From the NCBI GenBank assembly GCA_001785355.1, contig MFTQ01000006.1, positions 1 through 46,063 of the forward strand: a stretch of DNA of 46,063 bases, written 5' to 3'. The notes below the pieces were generated by a model. That model saw only the letters and a list, made by a program, of their open reading frames with translations, was not told where the DNA came from and made no database searches. Shown in pieces: positions 30,170 through 39,713 of this stretch (its first letter is position 1; each line of letters starts with the position of its first letter). The translations under genes and the position numbers were made by a program. The DNA comes from Candidatus Nomurabacteria bacterium RIFCSPHIGHO2_01_FULL_41_71. Lineage in GTDB: Bacteria; Patescibacteriota; Minisyncoccia; Phycocordibacterales; UBA9973.

Positions 30170-30364
30170 TTAGACAGAGAGAAAAGTCGGAAAAAGCCGG
30201 CGGAAAAAACTTCGACGTTCATAAAAACGAATCTTGCGAAGAAGAAGCTTGTGGTTTCGAGCTTCTTTCAAATAATCTTCGCCCTTAATAATCTTCCGAT
30301 CAATAATCTTGTTAATCCTTTGAATTTCCTTCTCTATTGTTTTTAAATATTGTTTTTGGGACAT
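30170..30364 (-). CDS. Small conserved-looking protein in the lexA operon
   Basis: 64-aa charged ORF between the LexA-boxed promoter and lexA. Confidence 0.6.
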   Translation of the reverse strand: MSQKQYLKTIEKEIQRINKIIDRKIIKGEDYLKEARNHKLLLRKIRFYERRSFFRRLFPTFLSV

Positions 30365-30404
30365 AAATTTATGTTAATTAAACTACTAAATAACCGACCT
30401 AAAT

Positions 30405-30434
30405 AGTATAAGTGAACGAACGTTCACCTGTCAA
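30405..30434 (-). promoter_or_regulatory. lexA operon promoter with LexA (SOS) box in the spacer
   Basis: Minus strand TTGACA-ggtgaacgttcgttcact(18)-TATACT; palindrome gtgaacg-aa-cgttcac contains GAAC-N4-GTTC. Confidence 0.85.
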
Positions 30435-30464
30435 CCACCACCCTGTGGATAACTTTTGCTTCGC

Positions 30465-30483
30465 GCCTTGACCAGGTCAAGGC
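30465..30483. terminator. Hairpin downstream of comM (weak terminator candidate)
   Basis: gccttgac-cag-gtcaaggc; no clear U-tract for comM. Confidence 0.4.
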
Positions 30484-30540
30484 AAATATTTTAACTTATA
30501 TTTCTGCGATAGCGGATTTATAAGTTTCTTACAGATTTAT

Positions 30541-32103
30541 TTACAGATTTACTTTCGGCCGATATTGAATAGCTTCTAAAATATGATTCGCCTGCACATC
30601 TTCAGAATTCTCAAGATCGGCGATGGTGCGGGCAATTTTGATTATGCGGTGATAGGCGCGAGCAGAGAGACCGAGACGCTCGGCGCTGTCGTCCAAGAGG
30701 TCGCGGACTTCTTTTGTTAATTTCACAATACCGGACAAATCTTTCACATTCATCTCACTGTTAGTGCTGATATCTCGCCCCAATTTCCCAAATCTATTTT
30801 TTTGAATCGCTCGAGCCCGCAAAACTCTTTCTTTTATTTTTTCGCTTTTTTCGCCTGTCCCTTCTCCTCCCAATTTTTTGTAATCTACATTCCCGACCGA
30901 AACCCAAAGATCAATCCGATCCATAATCGGCCCGGACAATTTTCTTTTGTATCTGTCCAAATCGGACGGCTTGCAAATACAAGCTTTTGTTTTTAATCCG
31001 GCATTCCCGCACGGACAAGGATTCATAGCCGCCACTAAAATAAAATTGGACGGGAAAATGGCGGAACTTTTGGCTCGCGAAATTGAAACAATATTGTCTT
31101 CCAGCGGTTGACGCAAGGACTCAATCACTCTTTTTTCAAATTCAGGAAATTCATCCAGAAAAAGCACTCCTCGGTGCGCCAACGTCACTTCTCCTGGCTT
31201 TGGAAAAGTTCCGCCACCGATAATAGAAACATAAGAAGCGGTGTGATGCGGAGCGCGAAACGGAGGGAGACAAACCAACTCGCCTCGGGTATTGCCGACC
31301 ACCGAATGAATACCGGTTATTTCTAAAACCTCTTCGGTAGCCAAATCGGGTAACAATCCGGAAAACACCCGCGCCAGCATGGTTTTTCCGGTACCGGGCG
31401 GACCGTACATGGCGATATTGTGTCCGCCGGCCGCCGCAATCTCCAATCCGCGCTTGGCGCCTTCTTGCCCGCGAATATCGGCAAAATCTCCCCCCTTTAT
31501 TTCTTTTTTATAGTTTATTTTTGTTTTTGGTTGAATAGAAATTTTTTTAACTTTTTTCCCCAACTTTTCGCTAAGCTTATTGCTAAACTCATCGAGATGC
31601 TCTATCACTTCTCTTAAACTCCCAGCTCCAAAAACCGCTATGCCCTCCACCAGAGCCGCTTCGGCTGCGTTTTCTTTGGGTAAATATATTTCTTCAAAAC
31701 CCATTCTTTTCGCTTCTTGAGCTAGCGGTAGCGCTCCTCTGATACTGCGAAGCATGCCGTCAAGTCCCAGTTCTCCCAGAAAAATTTTTTTCTCTGAATC
31801 AAATTTAATTTCGCCAGCCGAAAGAAGATAAGCCACGGCAATGGCCAAATCAAAAAACGGCCCTTCTTTTTTTAAGTCCGCCGGCGAAAGTGAAACGGTT
31901 ATTTTTTGATTTTTTGCTTTGGGAGATTTGAAACCGGAATTTTTTATGGCCCCGCTCACTCGATCTTTTGATTCGTCCACCGCCTTATCCGGCAAACCCA
32001 CCACACTGAAAGCATGCAGACCTTTAGACAAATCTACTTCTATCGTTACAATGGTTCCTTTCAACAAATTAACTTGGACTGAATATACTTTTGCGAAAGA
32101 CAT
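30541..32103 (-). CDS. comM: YifB/ComM-family Mg-chelatase-like AAA+ ATPase
   Basis: GLPDKAVDESKDRVSGAIKNSGF, MYGPPGTGKTMLAR, HHTASYVSIIGGG, LFLDEFPEF, AAMNPCPCGN. Confidence 0.95.
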   Translation of the reverse strand: MSFAKVYSVQVNLLKGTIVTIEVDLSKGLHAFSVVGLPDKAVDESKDRVSGAIKNSGFKSPKAKNQKITVSLSPADLKKEGPFFDLAIAVAYLLSAGEIKFDSEKKIFLGELGLDGMLRSIRGALPLAQEAKRMGFEEIYLPKENAAEAALVEGIAVFGAGSLREVIEHLDEFSNKLSEKLGKKVKKISIQPKTKINYKKEIKGGDFADIRGQEGAKRGLEIAAAGGHNIAMYGPPGTGKTMLARVFSGLLPDLATEEVLEITGIHSVVGNTRGELVCLPPFRAPHHTASYVSIIGGGTFPKPGEVTLAHRGVLFLDEFPEFEKRVIESLRQPLEDNIVSISRAKSSAIFPSNFILVAAMNPCPCGNAGLKTKACICKPSDLDRYKRKLSGPIMDRIDLWVSVGNVDYKKLGGEGTGEKSEKIKERVLRARAIQKNRFGKLGRDISTNSEMNVKDLSGIVKLTKEVRDLLDDSAERLGLSARAYHRIIKIARTIADLENSEDVQANHILEAIQYRPKVNL

Positions 32104-32104
32104 A

Positions 32105-32461
32105 TTAATTTTCCAAATGTTTCTTGCAGGTGCGAGCGGCCGGATTAGCTTCCAGTCGGTCCATTTCTATGTTTTTCTTGCACACCACGCATCTTCCGAA
32201 AGATTCTTTGTTTATATCCTTTAAGGCTTTCAAGATGTTCTGCAGTCTCGGCTCAAGCGATCTGATCATCGAACTTTTTGATTCGAAATCCTCAAATCTG
32301 TCCGCCGCGTCATTTTGGTCCGGTTCCGGGTGATCCGTCTCTTCCGGAGTAGCTTCCCACTCGCCTGTTTCAGAATTGAGCTTACCCATATCACGAAGTT
32401 CCCCCAATAACGTATCTCTCTCCATTTCTAATTTTTCTTTAATTTTTTTCTTGTCTAACAT
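32105..32461 (-). CDS. TraR/DksA-type C4 zinc-finger protein
   Basis: FGRCVVCKKNIEMDRLEANPAARTCKKH. Confidence 0.85.
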   Translation of the reverse strand: MLDKKKIKEKLEMERDTLLGELRDMGKLNSETGEWEATPEETDHPEPDQNDAADRFEDFESKSSMIRSLEPRLQNILKALKDINKESFGRCVVCKKNIEMDRLEANPAARTCKKHLEN

Positions 32462-32496
32462 GGCAATATAATAGCATTTCGTGCTAGAATAGCAAA

Positions 32497-32628
32497 ATGG
32501 ACCGCAAATCTAAGTACCTGATCGGGGCGTTGGTTATCCTGATCCTGGCCTCGATAGTACTGACTTATAAAAGATCTTTCGTGGACAAAAACTACGAGAT
32601 CATAAACGAAGAGGAAGAACTGGAATAG
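32497..32628 (+). CDS. 43-aa single-pass membrane miniprotein (not in supplied ORF track)
   Basis: MDRKSKYLIGALVILILASIVLTYKRSFVDKNYEIINEEEELE*; TGCTAGAAT extended -10 ends 6 nt before ATG; ends 3 nt before the next ATG. Confidence 0.65.
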   Translation: MDRKSKYLIGALVILILASIVLTYKRSFVDKNYEIINEEEELE

Positions 32629-32631
32629 GCC

Positions 32632-33564
32632 ATGTCTAACTGGTTTCTAGTAGCTCTAATAGCCCCGCTTCTTTGGAGTATTGTCAATCATATTGACAAG
32701 TACATGCTGTCTAAATACTTAAAGGATCGCGGCGTAGGCGCTCTTCTTATTTTCTCTGCACTTGCTTCAGCAGTGATCCTGCCATTCATTCTTTTTTTCT
32801 ATTTTGACCAACTTTTCAACCTGAGAATATTGGATCTTTTGACCCTGGTTCTAGTGGGCTTCCTGAGCGTGCTCGCTTTTTATTTCTATCTTAGGGGTAT
32901 GGACGAAGAAGAAGCCTCGATAGTTATACCGCTCTTTCAGCTTATCCCCGTCTTCGGGTATTTCATGGGCTATTTCATCTTGGGCGAGTCGCTCAATACT
33001 GCTCAGATTTTTTCTTCCCTGCTAGTTATAAGCGGAATAATTATTCTAGCCATAGAAATAGACGTAGATAATAAAGTTACCATAAAAGGACGCGTGTTGG
33101 CTCTTGTCATGGCTTCGTCTTTTTTCTTTGCCCTTCATGATACTCTCTTCAAGAAAGTGGCGCTTACCGAGAGTTTCGTTACCGCGGTATTTTGGCAATA
33201 TGTCAGTTTGACGATTGTTGGTCTACTGATTCTTGCTTTGATAAAAAAATATAGGGAAGATTTTTTTTCTATGTTCCGACAGATGGGCGGCAAATTACTT
33301 TCGTTCAATATCATGAGCGAACTCTTGTATATTGTGGGAAATTTGGCAAATAATTTTGCGACTCTTCTTGCCCCGGTCGCGGTGGTCCTAGTGGTTTCTA
33401 GCTATCAGCCGCTTTTCGTATTCATCATAGGGATAGTACTCACTATATTTTTGCCGCACGTCGCGATGGAGAAAATTTCCACAAAACACTTATTTCATAA
33501 AAGCTTCTCTATCTTGATCATCATCATTGGCAGCTATTTCCTTTATTATTCTTCCCATTACTGA
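32632..33564 (+). CDS. EamA/DMT-family transporter
   Basis: About 10 TM helices, repeated EamA architecture (PLFQLIPVFGYFMGYFILGESLN). Confidence 0.85.
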   Translation: MSNWFLVALIAPLLWSIVNHIDKYMLSKYLKDRGVGALLIFSALASAVILPFILFFYFDQLFNLRILDLLTLVLVGFLSVLAFYFYLRGMDEEEASIVIPLFQLIPVFGYFMGYFILGESLNTAQIFSSLLVISGIIILAIEIDVDNKVTIKGRVLALVMASSFFFALHDTLFKKVALTESFVTAVFWQYVSLTIVGLLILALIKKYREDFFSMFRQMGGKLLSFNIMSELLYIVGNLANNFATLLAPVAVVLVVSSYQPLFVFIIGIVLTIFLPHVAMEKISTKHLFHKSFSILIIIIGSYFLYYSSHY

Positions 33565-33580
33565 TTTTTTTGTGTAATAT

Positions 33581-35215
33581 ATGAACATGCAACTTTGTCC
33601 TTGGGAAGATGCGTTATACTTTGTATATTCCAGTAATATCCCTACTCTATTTTTCTACTCTCACCTTCCGGCTATCATCGTAGCCCTACTGGTAGGATTT
33701 TTAGTGTTTAAAAAAAGCAACATATCTAATTTGGGAACAGCCCTTTTACTTATTGTTCTTCTTTTCTCTGCTTGGTCTATTTTTGACCTTATCTTGTGGG
33801 CCACCAACCGCCCAGACATAGTCATATTCTTCTGGTCAATGCAGGTGCTAATCGAGCCCCTTATATACCTTCTGGGCCTCTACCTGACCTATGTATTCAT
33901 AAAGAGAACAGATATGTCCTTTAAACAAAAGTTTGCCATAGCCGCGCTCTATGTTCCTGTGGTGCTCTTGCTCCCGACAACGCTCAACCTCTCGGGGGTA
34001 AATCTCGCCGACTGCACGGCAATCGAGGGCCCCATTGCCCAATACTTTACTTACGCTCTGGAGTTAGCATTCATTATTTCGATTTTCGTAGTCACAGACC
34101 GCGAATACCGGAAAAATTCCGACCCGCAAAAGAAAAAGGAGGCACTTACCTTTGGCTTGGGTATGGTGGTCTTCCTGCTTGCCTTCTCCTGGGGTAATCT
34201 GATCGGAAGCTTTACCGAAAACTGGACGCTGGCCCAGGCGGGGCTGATCGGCATGCCTATATTCACGGCCTTCCTGGCCTATCTTATCGTGAGATTTCAC
34301 AGCTTTAACATGAAACTTTTCGGAGCACAAGTGCTTGTTTTTGCCCTTGGATTTTTAGTTCTTGGAATTATTTTTATTCGCTCTATTGAAAATGTTAGAT
34401 TAGTTGTAGCAGTTACACTATTACTTATATTTATTATTGGAAGTGTTTTAATAAGAGGGATCAAAAAAGAAATAGAGCAAAGGGAAGAACTGGCAAAACT
34501 TAATATTGACCTACAAAACCTATTGAAGCAGAGAGAAAGCTTGGTGCATCTGATTACTCATAAAATTAAAGGTTCATTTACCTACACCAAAGTTCTTTTT
34601 GCAGGAATGCTGGACGGTACTTTCGGCGATATATCTCCGGAGATAAAAAAAAGATCCGAGCAGGGCATGGAGTTTAATAATGCCGGTTTGCGAACGGTGG
34701 ATTTGGTTTTGAATGTCGCCAATATGCAGAGCGGAACTATTAAATACGAAATGAAACCCGTGGATTTCAGAAACCTTGTGGCCGCATCCATAGGCGAGAA
34801 AAAAATAGAAGCGGAAAAGAAAGGACTAGCTATGGAAGGCAAATTTGAAGGAGGAACATTTTCAGTTTTAGGAGACGCATTCTGGTTGAAAGAATCAGTA
34901 AACAACCTTATAGAAAACTCGATCAAATACACCAAAGAAGGTGGAATAACGGTCACGCTTGAACACACCAAAGAAAACAAAATATTGTTATCGGTAAAGG
35001 ACACCGGCATAGGCATCGCCCCCGAAGACAAAGAACACCTGTTCACCGAAGGCGGACGAGGTAAGGAATCGGTAAAGATGAACGTGGATTCTACTGGCTA
35101 TGGACTGTATTCAGTCAAGCTTATTATCGAAGCGCATGAGGGCCGAGTCTGGGGAAATTCCGAAGGTCCGGGCCGCGGTTCCCAATTCTATATTGAGCTG
35201 AATCCTACAAGTTGA
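33581..35215 (+). CDS. Membrane sensor histidine kinase
   Basis: 7-TM-like N-terminus, H-box-like LVHLITHKIKGSF, HATPase NLIENSIKYT, VKDTGIGIAPEDKEHLF, GYGLYSVKLI. Confidence 0.88.
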   Translation: MNMQLCPWEDALYFVYSSNIPTLFFYSHLPAIIVALLVGFLVFKKSNISNLGTALLLIVLLFSAWSIFDLILWATNRPDIVIFFWSMQVLIEPLIYLLGLYLTYVFIKRTDMSFKQKFAIAALYVPVVLLLPTTLNLSGVNLADCTAIEGPIAQYFTYALELAFIISIFVVTDREYRKNSDPQKKKEALTFGLGMVVFLLAFSWGNLIGSFTENWTLAQAGLIGMPIFTAFLAYLIVRFHSFNMKLFGAQVLVFALGFLVLGIIFIRSIENVRLVVAVTLLLIFIIGSVLIRGIKKEIEQREELAKLNIDLQNLLKQRESLVHLITHKIKGSFTYTKVLFAGMLDGTFGDISPEIKKRSEQGMEFNNAGLRTVDLVLNVANMQSGTIKYEMKPVDFRNLVAASIGEKKIEAEKKGLAMEGKFEGGTFSVLGDAFWLKESVNNLIENSIKYTKEGGITVTLEHTKENKILLSVKDTGIGIAPEDKEHLFTEGGRGKESVKMNVDSTGYGLYSVKLIIEAHEGRVWGNSEGPGRGSQFYIELNPTS

Positions 35216-36076
35216 TTACTTCTTGAGCTTGCTACCGGAGAGACGCAGAATAATCTCGCGCGCGACTTTGGAATCGCTGGCGATTATCACAGAAGTGTCA
35301 TCGGCAAAAACATACATAAGAACTTCTTCTCCTTCTTTGTCATATAAAATGCGAGCGTTTTTATTGTCGACAAATCCGTTTTCGAAATCTTTAGTAAATA
35401 AATAATTCGTCTCCGACGAGATTTCTATCCCGAATAAATCATGCAGATTAAAAAGAATTTTATTCTCCCAAGAACGCAAGGATTCAAAAATATCGGAGAA
35501 AGACCGAACTTTCAGAAGTAAAAAGAAATTTTCTCCAGTCTTTACTCCCGCTTGATTTGTCGATCCCATCATAAAATGATCACTGACAAATGCCACCTCT
35601 GGAAGAACCAGATTGGCTTCCAGTAAAGCGATAAACTCCCGAAGACCCACAATACTGCCCCCTCTCGCAAGATAAATTCCTTCCAAGCCTCCGGGGTTAA
35701 CGGCGCTTTTTTTTGCTTTTAAAATAAGATTTTTGACAATCTCGGCCTTTCCAAGCTCGCCAGTTTCCAAAAAAGAGTTTTTGTCGCCCGAAATAATCGG
35801 CGTAAATTCCGGATCAATCGGCACGGTGCGAAGATCTCTCTTTAAAAGAAAAAATAAAAACGTGGCCAAGGCCGCGAAAACAAAAAAAGTGCTTATGAAC
35901 ATATAAATTTTATTTTGTCTCGACTCCGGAGAAAAATTTTTCTTGTTTATTTCTCTTTCTTCCGCCTCGTGAATTATTTTCTTGATTAATCCTTCCCGAT
36001 CATCCTCAATCACCCGAGCCATATCTTCGGCGTAAGTCTCCACAATTTTAGTTTGTAAATTGTTATCTTTTTCCAT
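35216..36076 (-). CDS. Single-pass membrane protein of unknown function
   Basis: 286 aa, one TM (IYMFISTFFVFAALATFLFFLL), extracytoplasmic domain; -10 TAGAAT 8 nt before ATG. Confidence 0.75.
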   Translation of the reverse strand: MEKDNNLQTKIVETYAEDMARVIEDDREGLIKKIIHEAEEREINKKNFSPESRQNKIYMFISTFFVFAALATFLFFLLKRDLRTVPIDPEFTPIISGDKNSFLETGELGKAEIVKNLILKAKKSAVNPGGLEGIYLARGGSIVGLREFIALLEANLVLPEVAFVSDHFMMGSTNQAGVKTGENFFLLLKVRSFSDIFESLRSWENKILFNLHDLFGIEISSETNYLFTKDFENGFVDNKNARILYDKEGEEVLMYVFADDTSVIIASDSKVAREIILRLSGSKLKK

Positions 36077-36121
36077 GATGGTTTATTCTATCATTTCTTG
36101 TAACATTTGAGTATTTCCGAC

Positions 36122-36155
36122 TTGTGCTAGTTGTGCTAGGTCTTGCCTAGCACAA
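36122..36155. repeat. Family C palindrome with duplicated left arm
   Basis: ttgtgctag (36122-36130) then ttgtgctagg-tcttg-cctagcacaa (36131-36155). Confidence 0.85.
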
Positions 36156-36185
36156 AAAAATTAACAACGTAAAATATAAGAAATA

Positions 36186-38330
36186 TTATTGAGACTTCTT
36201 AAAAAAATTACTATCCGCTTCCTTGATAGACAGGGCTACCCGGCCGCGCTCGGGATCCACGCTTAAAACTTTTACCGGCACGATCATCCCTTCTTTTATT
36301 ATATCCGAAACTCTTTCCACCCGGAAAGGCGCGATCTCGGAGATATGCACCATGCCATCGGTAAAGGCATTAAGCTTGACAAAAGCTCCAAATTCGGCAA
36401 TTTTTACGACTTTACCTTTCATCGTTTCTCCAGCCTTAAATTCATGGGTCATCTCAAGCACGATTTCCTTGGCCTTTTCCGCCGAACCATTTTTACCGGT
36501 CAGATAAACCGTCCCGTCATCTTCAATCGTCACTTCCGCACCAGATTTTTCTTTTATCTCTTTGATGGTCTTGCCCCCGCTGCCTATTATCATTCCTATC
36601 TGGTCGGGCTTAATTTTTATAATTAATATTTTCGGAGCATTCGGAGAAATTTCAGCTCTAGGAGCCGAAATTTCTTTTTCAATTCTGTCAATAATGGCAA
36701 TTCGCGCGCTCTTAGACTGCCTCATTGCCTCGCCTAATATTTTGATCGGCACACCCTCCACTTTTACGTCGAGTTGAATAGCTGTTATCCCTTTTCTCGT
36801 TCCTGCGATTTTAAAATCCATATCGCCGTGATGATCTTCGGGTCCTTGAATGTCTGTAAGTATTTTATATCTGGGCTCATTATTAATTTTTAATTTTTTA
36901 TCTTTAAATTCTTCTATCATCAACCCCATGGCAATGCCGGCGACAGGCGCCGCAATTGGCACTCCGCCATCCATCAGCGCGAGAGTGGAAGCGCAAATAG
37001 ATGCCTGCGATGTGGAACCATTTGAAGCCATTGATTCAGAGACGACCCGTATGGTATAGGGAAAATCTAAAACGCTGGGCAACACCATCGCGAGCGCCTT
37101 CTCCGCCAAAGCACCGTGTCCCACTTCGCGGCGATTGGTGAACCCGGCTCGCCCTGTTTCACCGGCAGAATAAGGTGGAAAATTGTAGTGATGCATAAAT
37201 CTTTTTTCGTTTTTAATCTGCATGCCATCAATCATATGCCTATCTTCCGGCCCGCCGAGTGTCAAAACCGAAAGCACATGCGTTCCTCCACGATAAAAAA
37301 TTCCGGAACCATGAAGAATAGAAGAAAGTCCTCCCGCCTGTGCGTATAGATCACGCACTTCGTCCATCTTTCTCCCATCCGCGCGTTTATTTTCTTCAAT
37401 CGCTTTTTTGTGCAAAATATCATTTTCCGTGTCATCAAATAAATTATCTTCCAGAGAAAAATCTTCTCTAGCTTTATATTTTTCAGCAACCATTTTATTC
37501 CAAACATTATGCAGTTCGTCAATCTCCTTTTTGCCAGGACCTGAAAAGATCGCCGCCTCTATTTTTGGCAAAATATTCTCATGGAATAATTTCACGGACT
37601 CTGGGTTTATTTCCTCTTTTTCTATAATTCTTTTTTCTTTGCTTATTTCAAGTACGATTTTCTTCTGAAAATCTTCCAATTTGCTTATCTCCTCGCTCGC
37701 TCGAATGAGCGCTTTTTCTAATTCTTCTTCCTTATTCTGATGCGCCGAAGCTTCAATCATATTGATATTCCCATTTTTCCCGCAGACAATCATATCAAAT
37801 TGATACTGCGAATCATCCTGGCGCAAAGTATCGCTAGGATTTATCACGAAATCTTGGTTGTTATATTTCCCGATACGAATCGCGCCTATCGGCCCATTCC
37901 AAGAAATATCGGAAACAGAAAGAGCCAGCGAAGCGGCGTTAATTGCCAAAACAACCGAATCATTGTCGTCCACAGAAAGCACAGTCACTATCACCTGCAC
38001 TGCATGGCGAATAGAATGGTCGAAAAGAGGACGAAGCGTCCGATCAATAACCCGGCTGGCGAGAATCGCGTCCTCGGAAGGCTTGCCCTCTCTCTTCACA
38101 AATCGAGAGCCGGAAATTTTCCCGGCCGCGTAAAATTTCTCCAGATAGTCTACCGTCAAATTAAAATATCCCAGACCTTTTTGCGAATCTCGGGACATGC
38201 AAGCGGTAGCGAGCACCACTGTCTCGCCGTATTTAAGCATCACCGAGCCGTGCGCCTGCTCCGCCAAATCAGTAAAAATAGCAGTTAAAGTTTTTCCTCC
38301 AATTTCCAAATTGTATTCTTTTTTTTGCAT
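36186..38330 (-). CDS. pnp: Polynucleotide phosphorylase
   Basis: Two RNase PH domains, KH (IIGSGGKTIKEIKEKSGAEVTIEDDG), S1 (KGKVVKIAEFGAFVKLNAFTDGMVHISEI). Confidence 0.97.
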   Translation of the reverse strand: MQKKEYNLEIGGKTLTAIFTDLAEQAHGSVMLKYGETVVLATACMSRDSQKGLGYFNLTVDYLEKFYAAGKISGSRFVKREGKPSEDAILASRVIDRTLRPLFDHSIRHAVQVIVTVLSVDDNDSVVLAINAASLALSVSDISWNGPIGAIRIGKYNNQDFVINPSDTLRQDDSQYQFDMIVCGKNGNINMIEASAHQNKEEELEKALIRASEEISKLEDFQKKIVLEISKEKRIIEKEEINPESVKLFHENILPKIEAAIFSGPGKKEIDELHNVWNKMVAEKYKAREDFSLEDNLFDDTENDILHKKAIEENKRADGRKMDEVRDLYAQAGGLSSILHGSGIFYRGGTHVLSVLTLGGPEDRHMIDGMQIKNEKRFMHHYNFPPYSAGETGRAGFTNRREVGHGALAEKALAMVLPSVLDFPYTIRVVSESMASNGSTSQASICASTLALMDGGVPIAAPVAGIAMGLMIEEFKDKKLKINNEPRYKILTDIQGPEDHHGDMDFKIAGTRKGITAIQLDVKVEGVPIKILGEAMRQSKSARIAIIDRIEKEISAPRAEISPNAPKILIIKIKPDQIGMIIGSGGKTIKEIKEKSGAEVTIEDDGTVYLTGKNGSAEKAKEIVLEMTHEFKAGETMKGKVVKIAEFGAFVKLNAFTDGMVHISEIAPFRVERVSDIIKEGMIVPVKVLSVDPERGRVALSIKEADSNFFKKSQ

Positions 38331-38380
38331 GCTTGTCTCGCCGTAGCTTATTAAGCGAAGGCGGATATTTTAGGTTCGTA

Positions 38381-38431
38381 CCCAGACTACAGCATTGTTT
38401 CATTTTTTTGAAACACTACTTTGTGTCTGGG
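38381..38431 (-). promoter_or_regulatory. Two-tier hairpin in the pnp upstream region
   Basis: Outer stem cccagac/gtctggg (38381-38387/38425-38431), inner stem tgtttca/tgaaaca (38396-38402/38409-38415). Confidence 0.55.
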
Positions 38432-38531
38432 AGCGACCCCCGATTAACTGGTAATTTAGTCTCATACTAGCATTTTTATTCCAAAAAGCAAGAAAATTTG
38501 CGTTTGAATTATAAAAAGATATAATTAAAAA

Positions 38532-38840
38532 ATGATAGAGAGGAAAAAATCAATGGAACAAAATCCTAAATATGTCAATATTGATGTGGACACAAAAGAA
38601 GAAGCATTGGAAATAGTAAAGGCTTTTTGGAAAGGACGCATCTCATCACCTGGTTACTATGAACAACTTTGTGAAACAAGATCATTCCTTAAGGAATATA
38701 CTGAAGGAGATAGAACAGCTATCTATGAATCTCCTAAAGTCAAAGGGAAATCAAGGGTTTTTATTTCTGGTAATGGCGGTCCTATCTCAGATAAAGGCTG
38801 GAATTGGCTAAAAAATAGCGGTTATAATCTATTAACATAA
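38532..38840 (+). CDS. Hypothetical small protein
   Basis: 102-aa ORF with TATAAT 6 nt before ATG. Confidence 0.65.
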   Translation: MIERKKSMEQNPKYVNIDVDTKEEALEIVKAFWKGRISSPGYYEQLCETRSFLKEYTEGDRTAIYESPKVKGKSRVFISGNGGPISDKGWNWLKNSGYNLLT

Positions 38841-38881
38841 TTACGATTTTTTGATTTTTAAATTTTTTTCTTCTCTTTCTA

Positions 38882-38906
38882 AATTACTAGGCAAGACCTA
38901 GCACAA
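38882..38906. repeat. Family C palindrome, left arm degenerate
   Basis: ctagg-caaga-cctagcacaa, reverse complement of the 36131-36155 element. Confidence 0.75.
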
Positions 38907-38912
38907 TTTTTT

Positions 38913-39422
38913 TTACCTCCCCCCGATCAAATATTTTCTCGGATTCTCGGAGAGGTCCACGAAGTCGTCCACCGCTTCGCGAAGTTTGCCGGAAGTAGAC
39001 TGACCAAAAGAAACCACCTCCACCTGCAATCCTATAGTTTGCAAATAATAAACCAAAGGAATAAAATCGCCATCGCCGGAAACTATCACCACGCTGTCGA
39101 GTCGAGAAGACATTTTTATGGCGTCCACCGCGAGCCCCACATCCCAATCGGCTTTTTTTGTCCCGCCGGCAAAAATTTGCAAATCTTTTGTCTTAGTTTC
39201 AATACCAAGCTTTTGCAATGCTTCAAAAAAGTTTTTCTCGTCTCCGGCTTCAGTGGCGATGACATAAGCCACCGCCCGCACCAGCTTCCGGCCCGCCACC
39301 GCGTCTTTTAAAACCGCGCCAAAATTCACTCGCGCTTTGTAAAGATTGCGCGCCGAGTGATATAAATTTTGAGTATCAATGAAAACTCCGACCCTTTGCT
39401 CTTTGTGTTTGATTACGGACAT
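38913..39422 (-). CDS. NYN-domain (LabA/DUF88-like) putative ribonuclease
   Basis: VGVFIDTQNLYHSARN, KADWDVGLAVDAIKMSSRLDSVVIVSGDGDFIPLVYYLQTIGLQVEVVSF. Confidence 0.88.
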   Translation of the reverse strand: MSVIKHKEQRVGVFIDTQNLYHSARNLYKARVNFGAVLKDAVAGRKLVRAVAYVIATEAGDEKNFFEALQKLGIETKTKDLQIFAGGTKKADWDVGLAVDAIKMSSRLDSVVIVSGDGDFIPLVYYLQTIGLQVEVVSFGQSTSGKLREAVDDFVDLSENPRKYLIGGR

Positions 39423-39449
39423 GATTGTAATAGAATTTTAAACTTCTCT

Positions 39450-39713
39450 TTATACCAATTCCAATTTTTTAATCAGCGCATTGTAACGAGTTTTGTTTTT
39501 ACGCTCCAAGTATTTCAGGTAAGTACGCCTATCGGCTACCATCTTGATGAGCCCCCGGCGGGAATGATTGTCTTTCTTGTGTTTTTTTAAATGCTTCGCC
39601 AATTCGTCGATCTGAGCGGAGATCACGGCTACCTGCACTTCTGGCGAACCAGTATCTTTTTCGTGAACCTGATGTTTCTTAATAACTACTTGTTTTTTCT
39701 TAGTTGCTAGCAT
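39450..39713 (-). CDS. rpsO: Ribosomal protein S15
   Basis: [54 protein letters not shown]; start at 39713. Confidence 0.96.
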   Translation of the reverse strand: MLATKKKQVVIKKHQVHEKDTGSPEVQVAVISAQIDELAKHLKKHKKDNHSRRGLIKMVADRRTYLKYLERKNKTRYNALIKKLELV

